From assembly GCA_026210745.1 (NCBI GenBank), contig CP110632.1, positions 3,099,001-3,163,000 of the forward strand: a stretch of 64,000 nucleotides of DNA, in the 5' to 3' direction. The notes beneath the pieces are model-generated. The model did not search any database, was not told the DNA's origin, and saw only the letters and a program-made list of their open reading frames with translations. Below are positions 55,401 through 64,000 of the stretch, in pieces (the stretch's first letter is position 1; each line of letters starts with the position of its first letter). The position numbers were made by a program, and so were the translations under genes. Origin of the DNA: Exobasidium rhododendri (Eukaryota > Basidiomycota > Exobasidiomycetes > Exobasidiales > Exobasidiaceae).

Positions 55401-56142
55401 TCTGTGATCGGAGACGACTCTTGCTGCTGTCTTGTGATCGCACTTCTTCTCCAACACTGCTCCCGTCGTCCAAGTCTTGCTCATCGGGGCTACGTCCCGA
55501 TCGATTCTTTGACTTTGTCCGACCCAAGAGAGCACCATTCTTCCTCGTCTCTTCTGCTCTCAAAGCAGCCGAGAAGCTTTTGGAATTTGATGGCCGCCGT
55601 TTGGCAAATGAGCCTCCTCTCTTACTGAACAATGAAGTTCCCTTGAATAGTCCCCTCTCCTTTTCATCTTCCGCCTGACCCTCGTCCTTCTTGGTTTGTA
55701 TCAGTCTACCCTCAGAGTCGAAGCGGGCATCGAAGAAGTCTCGCAAATTGCCAAAATGAGGGTCGTCATCAGCCTCTTCGAGCAGGGCTATCAACTTCGA
55801 CCACAGGGGAATACCTTCTAGGCATCCTGTTCGTTCCAGTAGGATAGAGATGGTCGAAAGGGAATGAGGAGGTACAGTTTGAACGACTGGTTTAAGTTGG
55901 TGTGTGCCGGCCCAATAATTATTGCTCTTTGAAGAGGTAGATGCACCATCGTTGAAGTCACTTTCTGACGAGTCAGCAGAATCTTGATGGGCTAGGAAGC
56001 TGACATGCGGTAGCGGTCGCAAGTACAAAGCAAATGGTAGTGTGAAATAATTTTGCAGCGGGGCCTCCTGATTCGAGAAGCTTGATGGCTGTTGCCTGTC
56101 CCCTTCTGCACCCTCTCGCTCCCAACTTTCTGCTGCTATCAT
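52456..56142 (-). CDS. Large protein of unknown function with conserved-looking C-terminal region
   Basis: One exon of 1228 residues, from the ATG at 56142. Two ordered-looking parts flank a long Ser/Arg-rich disordered middle. N-terminal, about 25-150: NYFTLPFALYLRPLPHVSFL and STISILLERTGCLEGIPLWSKLIALLEE. C-terminal, from about 730: WWLCGSADPLPISFACALSSSLGWQGIMKLCYG, TWQDWADLLSSIFAWMEEYEACRVRNGLA, CVILDAIEFNNGFRRRHGIPEGLP and WELDYLEMCVFHSDI. It ends in WQRWLLKVQNGMILVPAVSWQAWWTLIAVLNGADG. There is no transmembrane helix I trust and no catalytic motif I recognise. Many Trp and fixed-looking motifs suggest a real conserved fungal family. It is convergent with the Mpv17-type gene and upstream of RAE1 on the same strand. 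Confidence 0.75.
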   Translation of the reverse strand: MIAAESWEREGAEGDRQQPSSFSNQEAPLQNYFTLPFALYLRPLPHVSFLAHQDSADSSESDFNDGASTSSKSNNYWAGTHQLKPVVQTVPPHSLSTISILLERTGCLEGIPLWSKLIALLEEADDDPHFGNLRDFFDARFDSEGRLIQTKKDEGQAEDEKERGLFKGTSLFSKRGGSFAKRRPSNSKSFSAALRAEETRKNGALLGRTKSKNRSGRSPDEQDLDDGSSVGEEVRSQDSSKSRLRSQSQQKSRNQPGPPYHFAPEVNVLRSSSNVFRGVGSDKSGRMQESVRFKVRLDLHNVNLAPAPPRVPAIIHSRNSIRSKSRQQSSRLASSPDSRLRDRGEIHRVTSLGASSDHILAGGTSLHPVISPISIRSQQLSDESHSDELNGVNPRQRGHSENVVFSQTKKYEAGLNKHSSFNAAARTLTESSTAANLTTEYATSSEPAYDEGRYNPTRKASTSHSFTGNSDNQRRPSIIQRLMGFGGRKGLGGARRRSATTSSSIWSNPSTDDAHNGPEQSSNTQSEAAPERTHSRLPLEQLQIADSVPPSDNFLANSPTMIDSRTRQSFSAMSQGPIVEHSDWSNEEALDTAEDEGSVGSSSGFIGKLSKRRTSSSGALPILTAPSIGAIGLTSSDLRPVQEDRVTDSVSVFSGNYHDDADIEEEEEDDAKEAESSSIWQRGDDFLSLLRLATEVTLQLKGKQQGPSEELAEPDARSPKSSSTVSESANTPPYSTEMQLQDDKWKADSILGPFLQKGLEENPESWWLCGSADPLPISFACALSSSLGWQGIMKLCYGKESRCDKSGMFASLGKAADLEGKLQDESSKVRNWAQDVSKSNVGSPSLQDDSAAVKSLNGDEHSSYPSAEKQGTSTDTSMTVRDSPTIHSAAFEASNNGSVHASEFEKGPREGKLAQWIRKMPGRSLSNTFDQANPSDLYPSEHVKDNIAKEEDNRTWQDWADLLSSIFAWMEEYEACRVRNGLAREVDQSQNLAPEGKTGEAEVDEEGARSSLLEEKVSYTSLASYQVPRCVILDAIEFNNGFRRRHGIPEGLPVGPDGQEQGNYRWARSKLTAGQFATPLLLATGSLSYSFRQLATSDWTFASSWELDYLEMCVFHSDIISTRFPSPSTNIVPSDQVYQPLKEDVEATRRATACPYPRDSAWDANEWQRWLLKVQNGMILVPAVSWQAWWTLIAVLNGADGLGRAIDLQVKAAEEPFSALDDLQSIYI

Positions 56143-57020
56143 CCTCAGCCCTCACCTAGCTGTCGTTGTCTTGCTCTGTATTGCTTGCGCACATCTATCT
56201 CCTCTACAACCTTAAAACAGCAATGCGAGGAAAGACGACGGAAACGGGCGCGAAGAAGAGTAGAGTGGGGGGCGGGGGTCCGAGAGGATTAATGTGATGG
56301 AGTGTCGCGAGGTGACACCCCTTGGACGATGAAGGTGGAAGGAAGTTTGCCCTTTTCTGCTGCTACGACCACACCAATTCTGGGGATGCCCTGGGCGTAA
56401 TATTTGCGAGGTACTGCAAAATGTGGAACAGGACCAGTATTAGTATCGTTGACACTTAAGGCACCGAAATTTGGTTGTTTTGGTGATTAATGAACCCGCC
56501 GGTCTCGCCGGTAGTTGTATACTGTAGTACCCTTTTTTTGATTGAACATACCCACATGATCATGCATTTGTAGGTGAATCTAAAATTAGAGGGTCTCAGA
56601 CCGTCCTTCCCTCCTCCACCACGCTGTATTGATACTGCAACAAGTAGAATCCAGACAGTCGCAAGATACATTCTACCCTTTTTCAAACAAGCCTCGCGTC
56701 ATCTGTCCTGCACGCTGAGCACCCCTCTTTTTCACAGTTTCTTCTGAGAGGCTATGGATTCGCCAATATAGTAGGAGAATGTAGCGCATTTTAAACTCGC
56801 ATCGAAATGGCCGTACAGTAACTTTTGTTCCATTGCGGACTAAGGGCGACTTTCTGATCCCTCTATTGATCCCTAAATGCGATGATCGACGATGCATATC
56901 TACCAAATGGATGAATGATTAAGAAGAACGGCGAAATGGAAGGAAGGTAAAAGTACAGTGTTTGAACAGGGCAAAGTTTGACATGTGTCGTATCTTCTTC
57001 TTGACTCGCGAGACTTTCCT
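56143..57020. other. Intergenic region orphan / RAE1
   Basis: About 880 bp: the promoter of the large orphan (right of 56142) and the 3' flank of RAE1. A T7 run sits near 56533. Short frames on both strands show no motif. Nothing else was recognised. Confidence 0.35.
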
Positions 57021-58551
57021 CTACTTTTTGGGCCTCCTCTTTACCTCCTCTTCTTTGGTAGCATGTAGGAAAATCTTGTTGGGGGTGTTGGGAGGATTGG
57101 CATATTGATAGCCCTTATGCCAGTCATAGCTGACTGCGTAGGCAAAGATACTGCCGGTGTGATTGAATGCGCTTGCCGATATTGGACCGCCTTTACTCTC
57201 GAACGCTGTGTGGTAGAATGAGAAAGGAAAAAAGGAGGGGAGGGGCGAATAAACGGGGAAGATCTCACAGTGAGCATCCTTTTGCTTTGCACTCACATTT
57301 CAGTCGTGTTTTGCTGTCCTTGTCCCAGAAGTTGATAGTACCGTCGCTGCCAGCCGTTGAGAATGTGCCTTGGATGGGGTGAAATTGTATGTCGTTGACA
57401 CAAAAGACTTCCGGAGGTTCTCTAGTGGTACGATGGCACTTGAAGGAGAAGTTTGAGCTGCAACAGAATACGATCAAAGGAATTTGCATCAGAGAGATGA
57501 ACGATTGTTGCACCGACGACGCTGTATGTAATCTCACGCTTTGTCTGATTCTTTAATGTACTGGAAAGCTACTCTGCCTTCGACGCTTCCCACCGCAAAT
57601 CCAGGCTGGACAGGTGGCAGACCTGGCTGATCGGCTCTCTTGACGCATGACACTACTCGAGTTTGCCACTTGAGGGGACTTTCCAGCGTCTAGAAAGGAA
57701 TCAATCTGAGATGATCGTGTCTCTATTCATGTATCTTCAGCCATTGACTTACCATGACGGCATTGCTGGGATTCTGCGACATATCAAACACCTGAATTTT
57801 TCGCTCTGCTGTGGCTACGACAACGTACGGCCAATTCGTGTCCATCGAATAGCACCGCTCTGCCAAAGGGGCTGTTGCAATTGCATTCGGTGTACGCATA
57901 TCCCAATACTGATGTGGAAATGGAGAAAATCAGACGATTTCTTCCCTTTTTTTGATACAAGGCGACATTCCACTTACTTTCAACGTCTTATCCCAACTTC
58001 CTGTTGCCAAAATTCCTCCCTGCTGATCGACGTAGCGAATACTCTTAATAGGTGCATCGTGAGCCGCTACCTGAGAAGACTGGCCTGTTGCTACATCGTA
58101 CATTCGTCCAGCTTTATCTGCCCCTCCAGAAAGAAGCTTTGTTCCGTCCTATGATGGAAGCATTCAGATTCATTAGTGTCGCATACTTGTCAGCAGCACG
58201 TATGACGGTGCTCACCTTACTCCAAGTGACATCCAAGACCGGGCCTTCATGCGAATACATTGCCTTTGGTGCAGTGGTTCCATTACTCTCCACTCCATAG
58301 ACTCTCACCTGAGATACCGATCATCAAAGCCAGTCTTCGATCAGTATCTACACCTAACACGATAGCAGCGCATCTCTTTGCAAACTTACATTGTTGTCCC
58401 AGCAGCTGACCGCTAGGAAATCAGCAGATGGATGGAAAGACATGCTAGATATTCCATCAGTAGGAGGTTGTGTAACTTCTATGTCTTGCTCTACCGGTGC
58501 AGGCTGAGCTGGACGCCCAAAGCTTCCTGCATTTCCGAAGAGCGACGACAT
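57021..58551 (-). CDS. GLE2: Rae1/Gle2 mRNA-export WD40 nucleoporin
   Basis: Seven exons on the minus strand: 58551-58390, 58308-58216, 58148-57978, 57908-57753, 57689-57538, 57457-57297 and 57205-57021, giving 359 residues, the usual length for the family. Introns are 63-91 nt and all phases agree. Rae1/Gle2 binds the GLEBS motif of a pore protein and takes part in mRNA export. The WD40 order is visible: [61 protein letters not shown]...[52 protein letters not shown]...[28 protein letters not shown]...[21 protein letters not shown] and [24 protein letters not shown]. The ATG at 58551 ([12 protein letters not shown]) is the first in frame. It lies downstream of the TPR gene on the same strand. 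Confidence 0.95.
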
Positions 58552-58934
58552 GTCTACGCTCTTGTGTCTTTGACGGGAGTGACCAAGTGAATGCTGAAAA
58601 CCCGGTTTACTTGCAGCGAGGAAACAACCCAGGCCACTGAAGTAAACTTCCAACCTTTCGCCTACTTGAGATTTTTGGGCGGTGAGAAAGAAGATGTGGC
58701 CCCAAAGCCATCACTCCAACACGACACGTGAGATTGACAAGACGCGCGCTCGTCGACCACAATTTCGAATCAAATCTTACATCCAACTCGAGTGCGGAGA
58801 AGTCAGTATTTCTTTGTCTGGTGGTAGTGGTACATGATGAAGTGAGAAGCGGAAGAGTGGTACAGAATGGAACTGGTCGTACAACATGGGAGAAGAAAGA
58901 CGGATTTGACTACGAAAGGATACCGAGGTTTCCA
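58552..58934. other. Promoter of RAE1 and 3' flank of the TPR gene
   Basis: A 383-bp spacer between two leftward genes. A CACGTG hexamer lies near 58723-58728. No exon was recognised. Confidence 0.35.
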
Positions 58935-60771
58935 CTATATCAGGACTGCATTCCTTTGCGTTTCACTTGCGACAGTAGCAGGACCCGTAGTAGGCCAGCG
59001 TGACACTGGCACTTTAACGTCGATGCCTGTCTGTTGCTTTAGAATTTGACTAAAGGCCAGTGCAAAAGATACTTGACTAAAGACTTCAGAGATCGACAGT
59101 GGTTTGGTGATGGGCGAGTCTCGGTAGAGCGGACTGCTCCGATGTTCTTCCTCTTCCTCTGCCAAAGATGCTTCCTCTTCTTCCAGGTCCAATAGCTCTT
59201 CTCGAGTCGACAGGAGACTATCTGCCCTTGACACCTGCATTTCGTGACCAGCTTTCTTTGCTGCTTCTACGAGAAACTGAACTCCAAGCTTACGAAGTTC
59301 TAGACATCCTTTCGCATCGTCCTTAGTAAGTAAGAGAACTTGCCTGAAATTTTCAGCAGCCGCTTCTAGGTTACCCAGCCCCGCTTGGCTGACGCCTCTT
59401 CGAAACCAAGCTTTGTGGTTCTTACAGTCTAATTTGATAGCGATCGAACAATCCACATCTGCTTCCAAGAATCGAGCCAATTTGACCATGCATGCTGCTC
59501 GATTGAGAGGATATACTGCCTCTTCGCCGTCGTAGTTCATCGCCCTAGTGTAATGCTCGGCGGCATCTTGGAATTTTCCTCTGGAATAAGCAGCATTGCC
59601 TTGCTCTCGAATCGCTTTCGCCAATGCTTTTCTTAGTCCCACCCCACACACGTCACCTTCATCTTCATCCACAGAACTCGAGCCTGTTTTGCTCTTGATC
59701 CGCTTTAGGCTGCTATACTCCTTTTTCATTTTTTCGTACTCTCCACTCATGGTAGAAGCAATCACTTTGTTGGACTTCCTCCCTTTAGCTTGTGGCACTA
59801 CGCCCGATGAAGCTTCTAATTCACGCATGACGACGGTATACCACAAGTCTAACCCATCTAGTTCATCTAAAGCATCAAGAGCCTCCTTGACTCGGGGCAA
59901 TTGTAATGAGTCGATTTCATCGGCCGTTTCCCAAAGAGTCTCTGCCATACTTTGCCATGCATCCCCGATCTGTTGCACCCACTTCGGGTCTTTGATTTGA
60001 CTCAATTCTTTGACATTTTCCAGGCCCCACAATTCACTTGCTATTCCATCATCTCCTTCCATAATTTCTTCTATCGCCTGAACAAGATCTCGGCGGTCGA
60101 CTGGTCGAATAGAGGGCGCAGGTGGTGGTGGTGTATCGCAGACATTCGCTACCAATTTCTCTAGACAACCAAGGCAGTGTGAGAAAGAACAAGCACACGG
60201 CGGACCATACACTTTGAGATTTCGGCCATGTCTCACTGCCTGATCGGTACAAGAAGTAGGGTTTTCATGAGCTATGTTGTTCCTGCTCTCTGCGATGATC
60301 CGCTCTACTCACCAGATCGCAGGCTAGGTCAAAGCAGTCTTCTGTGGACAGGCGCAGAACGACATCGGCCAATTCTTCCTCGCATGCCATCCTGATCTGT
60401 ACTTCAATGCCTTCACGAGTGCTTTCATCCTTGGCCATGCTCTTGATCAAAGAGGGGTTGAATCCAGCATCAAGAAAACCCAAGACCTTCTCCTTCAGAA
60501 CATGGTCCTGCAGATTTTGAACCATGCCGCGAAATAGAGAAGGCACCGCCATTCTAAAAGAAGTTGTGAATAATTGAGAGAGTAGGGCTGCCACCTTTTT
60601 CATTTCATCAGAGTTCAAGTTGCGATGATTACAAGCACCGTCGAGGTGATCGTGTGACAAGGAGTCGAAGCTTTCTGCATTGTATTTTGAATCATGAGGG
60701 CTGGCGATGGCGATCAGGTTCTTCCCGGCCGTTCGTTGGCCCTTCTTGAGTTTCGATTTGCCCCTGGCCAT
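58935..60771 (-). CDS. TPR-repeat protein, co-chaperone-like
   Basis: Two exons, 60771-60313 and 60239-58935, joined in phase 0, give about 587 residues. The start at 60771 gives MARGKSKLKKGQ; an in-frame ATG at 60954 also exists but lies inside a probable inserted element (60867-62290), so I reject it. The first 150 residues are largely helical (MKKVAALLSQLF, FRGMVQNLQDHVL). Right after the splice comes a compact Cys/His cluster (PPCACSFSHCLGC). A TPR block of about three repeats spans about 360-465: IREQGNAAYSRGKFQDAAEHYTRAM, YPLNRAACMVKLARFLEADVDCSIAIKL and AWFRRGVSQAGLGNLEAAAENFRQV. An acidic coil follows. The TPR block resembles those that hold Hsp70/Hsp90 tails, but no named ortholog is clear. 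Confidence 0.78.
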
Positions 60772-60866
60772 GAGCGCAAGTTTCGAGGTCGAGTCGCTGT
60801 AAGTGGGTAAGTGCTGGTTCGTGTGTATGGTGTCGATTGATGTTCGAATCCTCGAAGATTGGTGCC

Positions 60867-60897
60867 TACCATGCCGGATCACTAGTAAATACACGTG
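60867..60897 (-). repeat. Left 31-bp terminal inverted repeat
   Basis: Reads TACCATGCCGGATCACTAGT on the + strand and continues to a CACGTG at its inner end. It is inverted relative to 62260-62290; the only mismatch is in the middle (C versus A in the CACGTGTATTTA-x-TAG reading). Confidence 0.85.
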
Positions 60898-62259
60898 ATC
60901 CCGGGAACGCGAACGACGCCCGATCGACGCTCTCCTGACCCCTTTTTGAGCCATTTTTGTACATAGATGAGTATAATAGCATGCATTCTAAACACACCCG
61001 AGAGATTGAGAGATGAAAAGCATTCTATGAGGTACTTGTCCTATGATCAAAGTTGTTCTGTCTGTGCCAGAATCGCGTGAAAAGTGACCACTATAGAATA
61101 CACCAAACGCCATCATTTTTTAGAAATTTTGTACCATGGTGTCAGCGGTATCTCGCTTTATAGCATATTCTCATTAATAATATACAAATTTAAAAGCAGA
61201 TTACAAAACAGTAGATAGTAATGAACAATCTTCATTAAGCAAAGAATTGAGTTTACAGTGTATTAAGCCCAGTATCATGCTGATCGGATACACCATTGAA
61301 TACTGCCTTGAAATGCTACAAAGGCCGTTTACTTGTCAGCATGATTAATAATTGGCTCTTTTTTAGCTTTAAATCGTTCTTCCTACTAATTTTGGACATA
61401 TCTGTAAAGTATGGATTCAGCACAACGTCTATCAGATAAGATAGCAAAATTGGGTCATTTTAGGACCGTGAGACTGCCATAATGACTCAAATTTGACCAT
61501 TTTACCATCTACGAAGCTCATTTGTGTGATCTGCAGGCTCTTTTAGGGCAAATAGTATTACTAGCATACATTGCTCTGATATACAGCTATAACATCTATT
61601 AAGTCCTAAAATACATTATAGTGAAAAAAGAAGGAGATAATTGAAGTCGGATCTGTTTTTTGGGGTCAATTAAAGTGAGGTTGAGAAACCTGTACCGACA
61701 CACCCTTATTGACAACAAGAGCTCATTCTAAATGAACAGAGTGCTAGATATACTATTTAGGATGCTATAAACAAGTTTTCGAAGCTTAAAACCATTGCGC
61801 TGAGGCAACAGAGCTAGAATCGCGTAAACTTTGTGCCGTGACCATGACTTTTTTGTAGTATTGACCCTTCTGGCGTAGTGGCTCGATACCTCTATATCTC
61901 CTCTCTTACATATGTATCTTCTCATTTTTTTCACACCCATATATATAATACTAATTTTTACACAATGTATCAAAGTCTCATACTGTTTGGAAGATGTTAT
62001 GGTAGCATCGTGGCGGCCATCGATACACCCTCCGGACTGCAGGTTTCCTGAAGCCAAATTAGCGCCTTTTTCACAATAGGCCAAATTTCACACTTAGAGC
62101 AACTCACTCAAAACGGCATGTTTCACTCTTTTTGTTTCAGACAAGTTTGTTCAGAATTTTCATACGATTTTATTTCATTAGATGGTACTTTACATTGGAC
62201 AAGCGGTCATGGTGATACAGCATGTCGTACACGGCGTATTCACTAGTGGTGGAAAATGG

Positions 62260-62290
62260 CACGTGTATTTAATAGTGATCCGGCATGGTA
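62260..62290 (+). repeat. Right 31-bp terminal inverted repeat
   Basis: Starts with CACGTGTATTTA and ends CCGGCATGGTA at 62290. It matches the reverse complement of 60867-60897 at 30 of 31 positions; flanking bases beyond the TA do not match. Confidence 0.85.
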
Positions 62291-62566
62291 TGTCTCGACT
62301 TTCAGATTTACTATGCGGAAAGCACGTGTCAAGGATCAGACAAGGAGGGAGAGAAGGAAAGGTACTGGGGAGGACCGTGGGGGTGAGAGTTGTTATCAAA
62401 ATAGCTTGTGTTCACTATGTACAGTATATAGAAAACGTTCGTATTGCGTCTGAGTGTGAAAAGAGGCTAGTGGTAGCGAGCTTCTCGATAGTCTGGGAGC
62501 GCACTATTCCTTCTCGTTTATGCGTTCCGGAGGCTAGGACTTCCACCTCCCTTCCACCTCATCGAC

Positions 62567-64000
62567 ATGGCTTCAACTGCAATAGATCCTAACGCCGAGA
62601 AAGGCTCGCCAGGGCTGCGAGTTAGAAAGCAGCACGTCCAGCCAGACTCACTCATGAGCGAGAGTAGCGAAGACACTCTCAAGGAAGAGACAGAATATGC
62701 AGAGAAGGTCATGGGTCGCACTCCAGACGGAACAGGTGAGGCAAAGAGACAAACGAGAGAAAGGCAACGAGATAGGTTTATGTGGCTGATGATGTGAATC
62801 ACCTTCTTCTTAGTCTTCACCGTTCCGCACACTCCCGACATGTTGACCTCCATCTTCGCACCCAACCAACCGAAGACGGCGTTGGACATACTTACAATTA
62901 TTTCCTTGACGCTGCAGATCGTACTCTATTTTGTTCTTTCAGGAGCCACTCGACGACTGTTCTTTGTGGTCTATTTTGCGTTCTGGCGAGGAGCGTACAA
63001 CGGAGGTCTTGGCTTTATTCTCAAAGCTCAATCGGAAAAGCGGTGGATCGTCAAAACAATCAAAAAGGAAGGTTGGTTGGACGTCAACCGAAAGCCCAAG
63101 GCCTACAGCTTCATAAAGCATCATCTCAATATGAAGATGGAGAAGGACTACAACTTCGATGCAATGCCTCTTGAGTACAATGTCTGGCTAATGTTTCGAT
63201 CAATCGTCGATGTCATTCTCCTGAATGACTTTGTCGCGTATTCCTTGTTCGCCTTCTCTTGCATGCGCTTGCCGGAAGGTCATGGTGCTGTCATGCATGT
63301 TGTTCGATGGATCGTAGGATGGGGTCTGATCTTTTTCAATCTGTGGGTGAAGATGGATGCGCATCGAGTGGTCAAAGATTACGCATGGTACTGGGGCGAC
63401 TGCTTCTTTCTTTGTCTACAAAGTCTTGTCTTTGATGGCGTCTATGAATGCGCCCCAGATCCTATGTATTCTTTGGGGTATGCTGGTTACTATGGACTGT
63501 CTCTCGTTTCCGGAAGCTACTCTGTCCTTTTTGTCTCCCTCGCTGCTCATGCATCGCAATTTCTTTTCCTGCAATTTTTCGAAGGTCCACACATTGACCG
63601 GTAGGTAGCGAAGGTGTGAGAGATGAGGCCGCAACATCATGCTGATACATTGGCTCCTCTGCAGAATTTATGGAGAGAAGAAGCCACTAGCAGCTAGGAT
63701 CCCACTTCACACAGCTCCCTTTAATGCTGCTTCTGCGCAGGAAGCAGCTACTCCTGGCTTCTCATCATCGATAGAAAGGAGTCTATCAAGTGAAGGTCTA
63801 CAAGGTATCGAGTCTTCGTCTTCTGTCAGAACTCCAAGTCAAACGACTGGTACGTCTGCAACTAGTGAGGACGAAATCAGCGACCAGGAGGACGCCCCTC
63901 CAAGAGCGCAAAGGCGTCACAATTACAAGGATCGAAAGTCAGACGTCAATTCGAGCGAGGAGAAGCGTTTCAAGCACGACAATTTGCATGATTTACATCA
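62567..64000 (+). CDS. CHO2: Phosphatidylethanolamine N-methyltransferase Cho2 (3' end beyond window)
   Basis: Partial gene with exons 62567-62735, 62814-63600 and 63665-64000 (continuing), about 430 residues visible. Cho2 is a multi-pass ER enzyme that carries out the first S-adenosylmethionine-dependent methylation of phosphatidylethanolamine on the way to phosphatidylcholine. Family marks: VFTVPHTPDMLTSIF after the first splice, VVYFAFWRGAYNGGLGF, KAQSEKRWIVKTIKKEGWLD, MPLEYNVWLMFRSIVDVILLNDFVAYSLFAFS, FNLWVKMDAHRVVKDYAWYWGDCFF, and the methyltransferase block ECAPDPMYSLGYAGYYGLSLVSGSYSVLFVSL...FFEGPHIDR, ending in IYGEKK across the second splice. After this comes a Ser/Glu-rich loop, as in other fungal Cho2 proteins, where the window ends. 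The promoter region carries the right end of the inverted-repeat element, 277 bp upstream of the ATG. Confidence 0.95.

Larger units (their letters stand above)
60867..62290. mobile_element. Putative TA-bounded terminal-inverted-repeat element (decayed or MITE-like)
   Basis: Two 31-bp sequences at 60867-60897 and 62260-62290 are inverted copies with 30 of 31 matches. Both end outward in CCGGCATGG-TA, and similarity stops exactly at the TA, the target-site duplication expected for Tc1/mariner-superfamily elements. The inferred unit without TA is 60869-62288, about 1.42 kb. The interior (about 60960-62180) is much more AT-rich than the flanks. It holds only short frames, the longest a leftward 118-codon one at 61728-62084, with no transposase motif (no DDE/D, no helix-turn-helix I can see). 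So it is probably non-autonomous or decayed. The TIR pair is seen directly; the element call is inference. An alternative is a shared promoter motif of the two divergent genes. Confidence 0.6.

Noticed and set aside
60841-60855. GTTCGAATCCTCG as a possible tRNA B-box
   Set aside because: No matching A-box or cloverleaf arms could be folded around it.
60772-60954. Upstream in-frame ATG at 60954 as start of the TPR protein
   Set aside because: It lies inside the AT-bounded inverted-repeat element and adds a non-conserved-looking basic stretch; the ATG at 60771 gives a natural N-terminus.
61728-62084. Leftward 118-codon frame inside the inverted-repeat element as a transposase remnant
   Set aside because: No DDE/D, helix-turn-helix or other transposase feature could be read; left as unknown sequence of the element.

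Overview
The window looks like nuclear DNA of a basidiomycete fungus. It has closely spaced protein genes on both strands, many short introns (about 60-200 nt, GT..AG), long Ser-rich and acidic disordered tails, and fungal-only proteins (POM152, OPY2, BFR1, BYR4, mL58). A Ste11-type MAPKKK that carries its own SAM and RA domains resembles Ubc4/Kpp4 of smuts, so Ustilaginomycotina is my best guess; that placement is inference. No bacterial operon, CRISPR array, rRNA or convincing tRNA was seen.

Layout. 1-582 (-): MARVEL-like membrane protein, cut by the left edge. 949-2661 (+): BFR1. 3328-6403 (+): NAD kinase. 6591-8234 and 8638-10461 (-): tandem pair of secreted alginate-lyase-fold proteins. 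11141-12488 (+): triple-KH RNA-binding protein. 12873-15160 (-): SPO11, rebuilt from eight exons. 15413-19612 (-): STE11-type MAPKKK. 19613-22321: large gene-free gap. 22322-26145 (+): RRM plus split-YTH protein. 26751-29672 (+): MPP10. 29834-30421 (-): mitochondrial ribosomal protein mL58. 31135-35862 (+): Ser-rich orphan. 36323-38500 (+): BYR4/BFA1-like. 38553-40271 (-): OPY2. 40820-43761 (-): GAA1. 43920-48152 (+): POM152. 48810-50255 (+): membrane orphan. 50473-51063 (-): mS41. 51323-52195 (+): Mpv17/PMP22. 52456-56142 (-): large orphan. 57021-58551 (-): RAE1/GLE2. 58935-60771 (-): TPR protein. 60867-62290: AT-rich element with 31-bp inverted ends bounded by TA. 62567-64000+ (+): CHO2, cut by the right edge.

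How genes relate. Most are core housekeeping genes in divergent or convergent pairs, not a pathway cluster. Loose themes: RNA biology (BFR1, KH protein, YTH reader, MPP10, RAE1), MAPK signalling (STE11-type kinase and OPY2 membrane anchor), nuclear pore (POM152, RAE1), mitochondrial ribosome (mL58, mS41), membrane lipid/GPI (CHO2, GAA1), meiosis (SPO11) and mitotic exit (BYR4). The most unusual items are the terminal-inverted-repeat element between the TPR gene and CHO2, the lyase-like pair that lacks the family's catalytic-type histidine, the YTH domain interrupted by about 330 residues, and two neighbouring genes (31135 and 36323) that each carry three acidic W-D/N motifs.

All gene models were built by hand from reading frames, splice signals and family similarity; protein lengths follow from those models.
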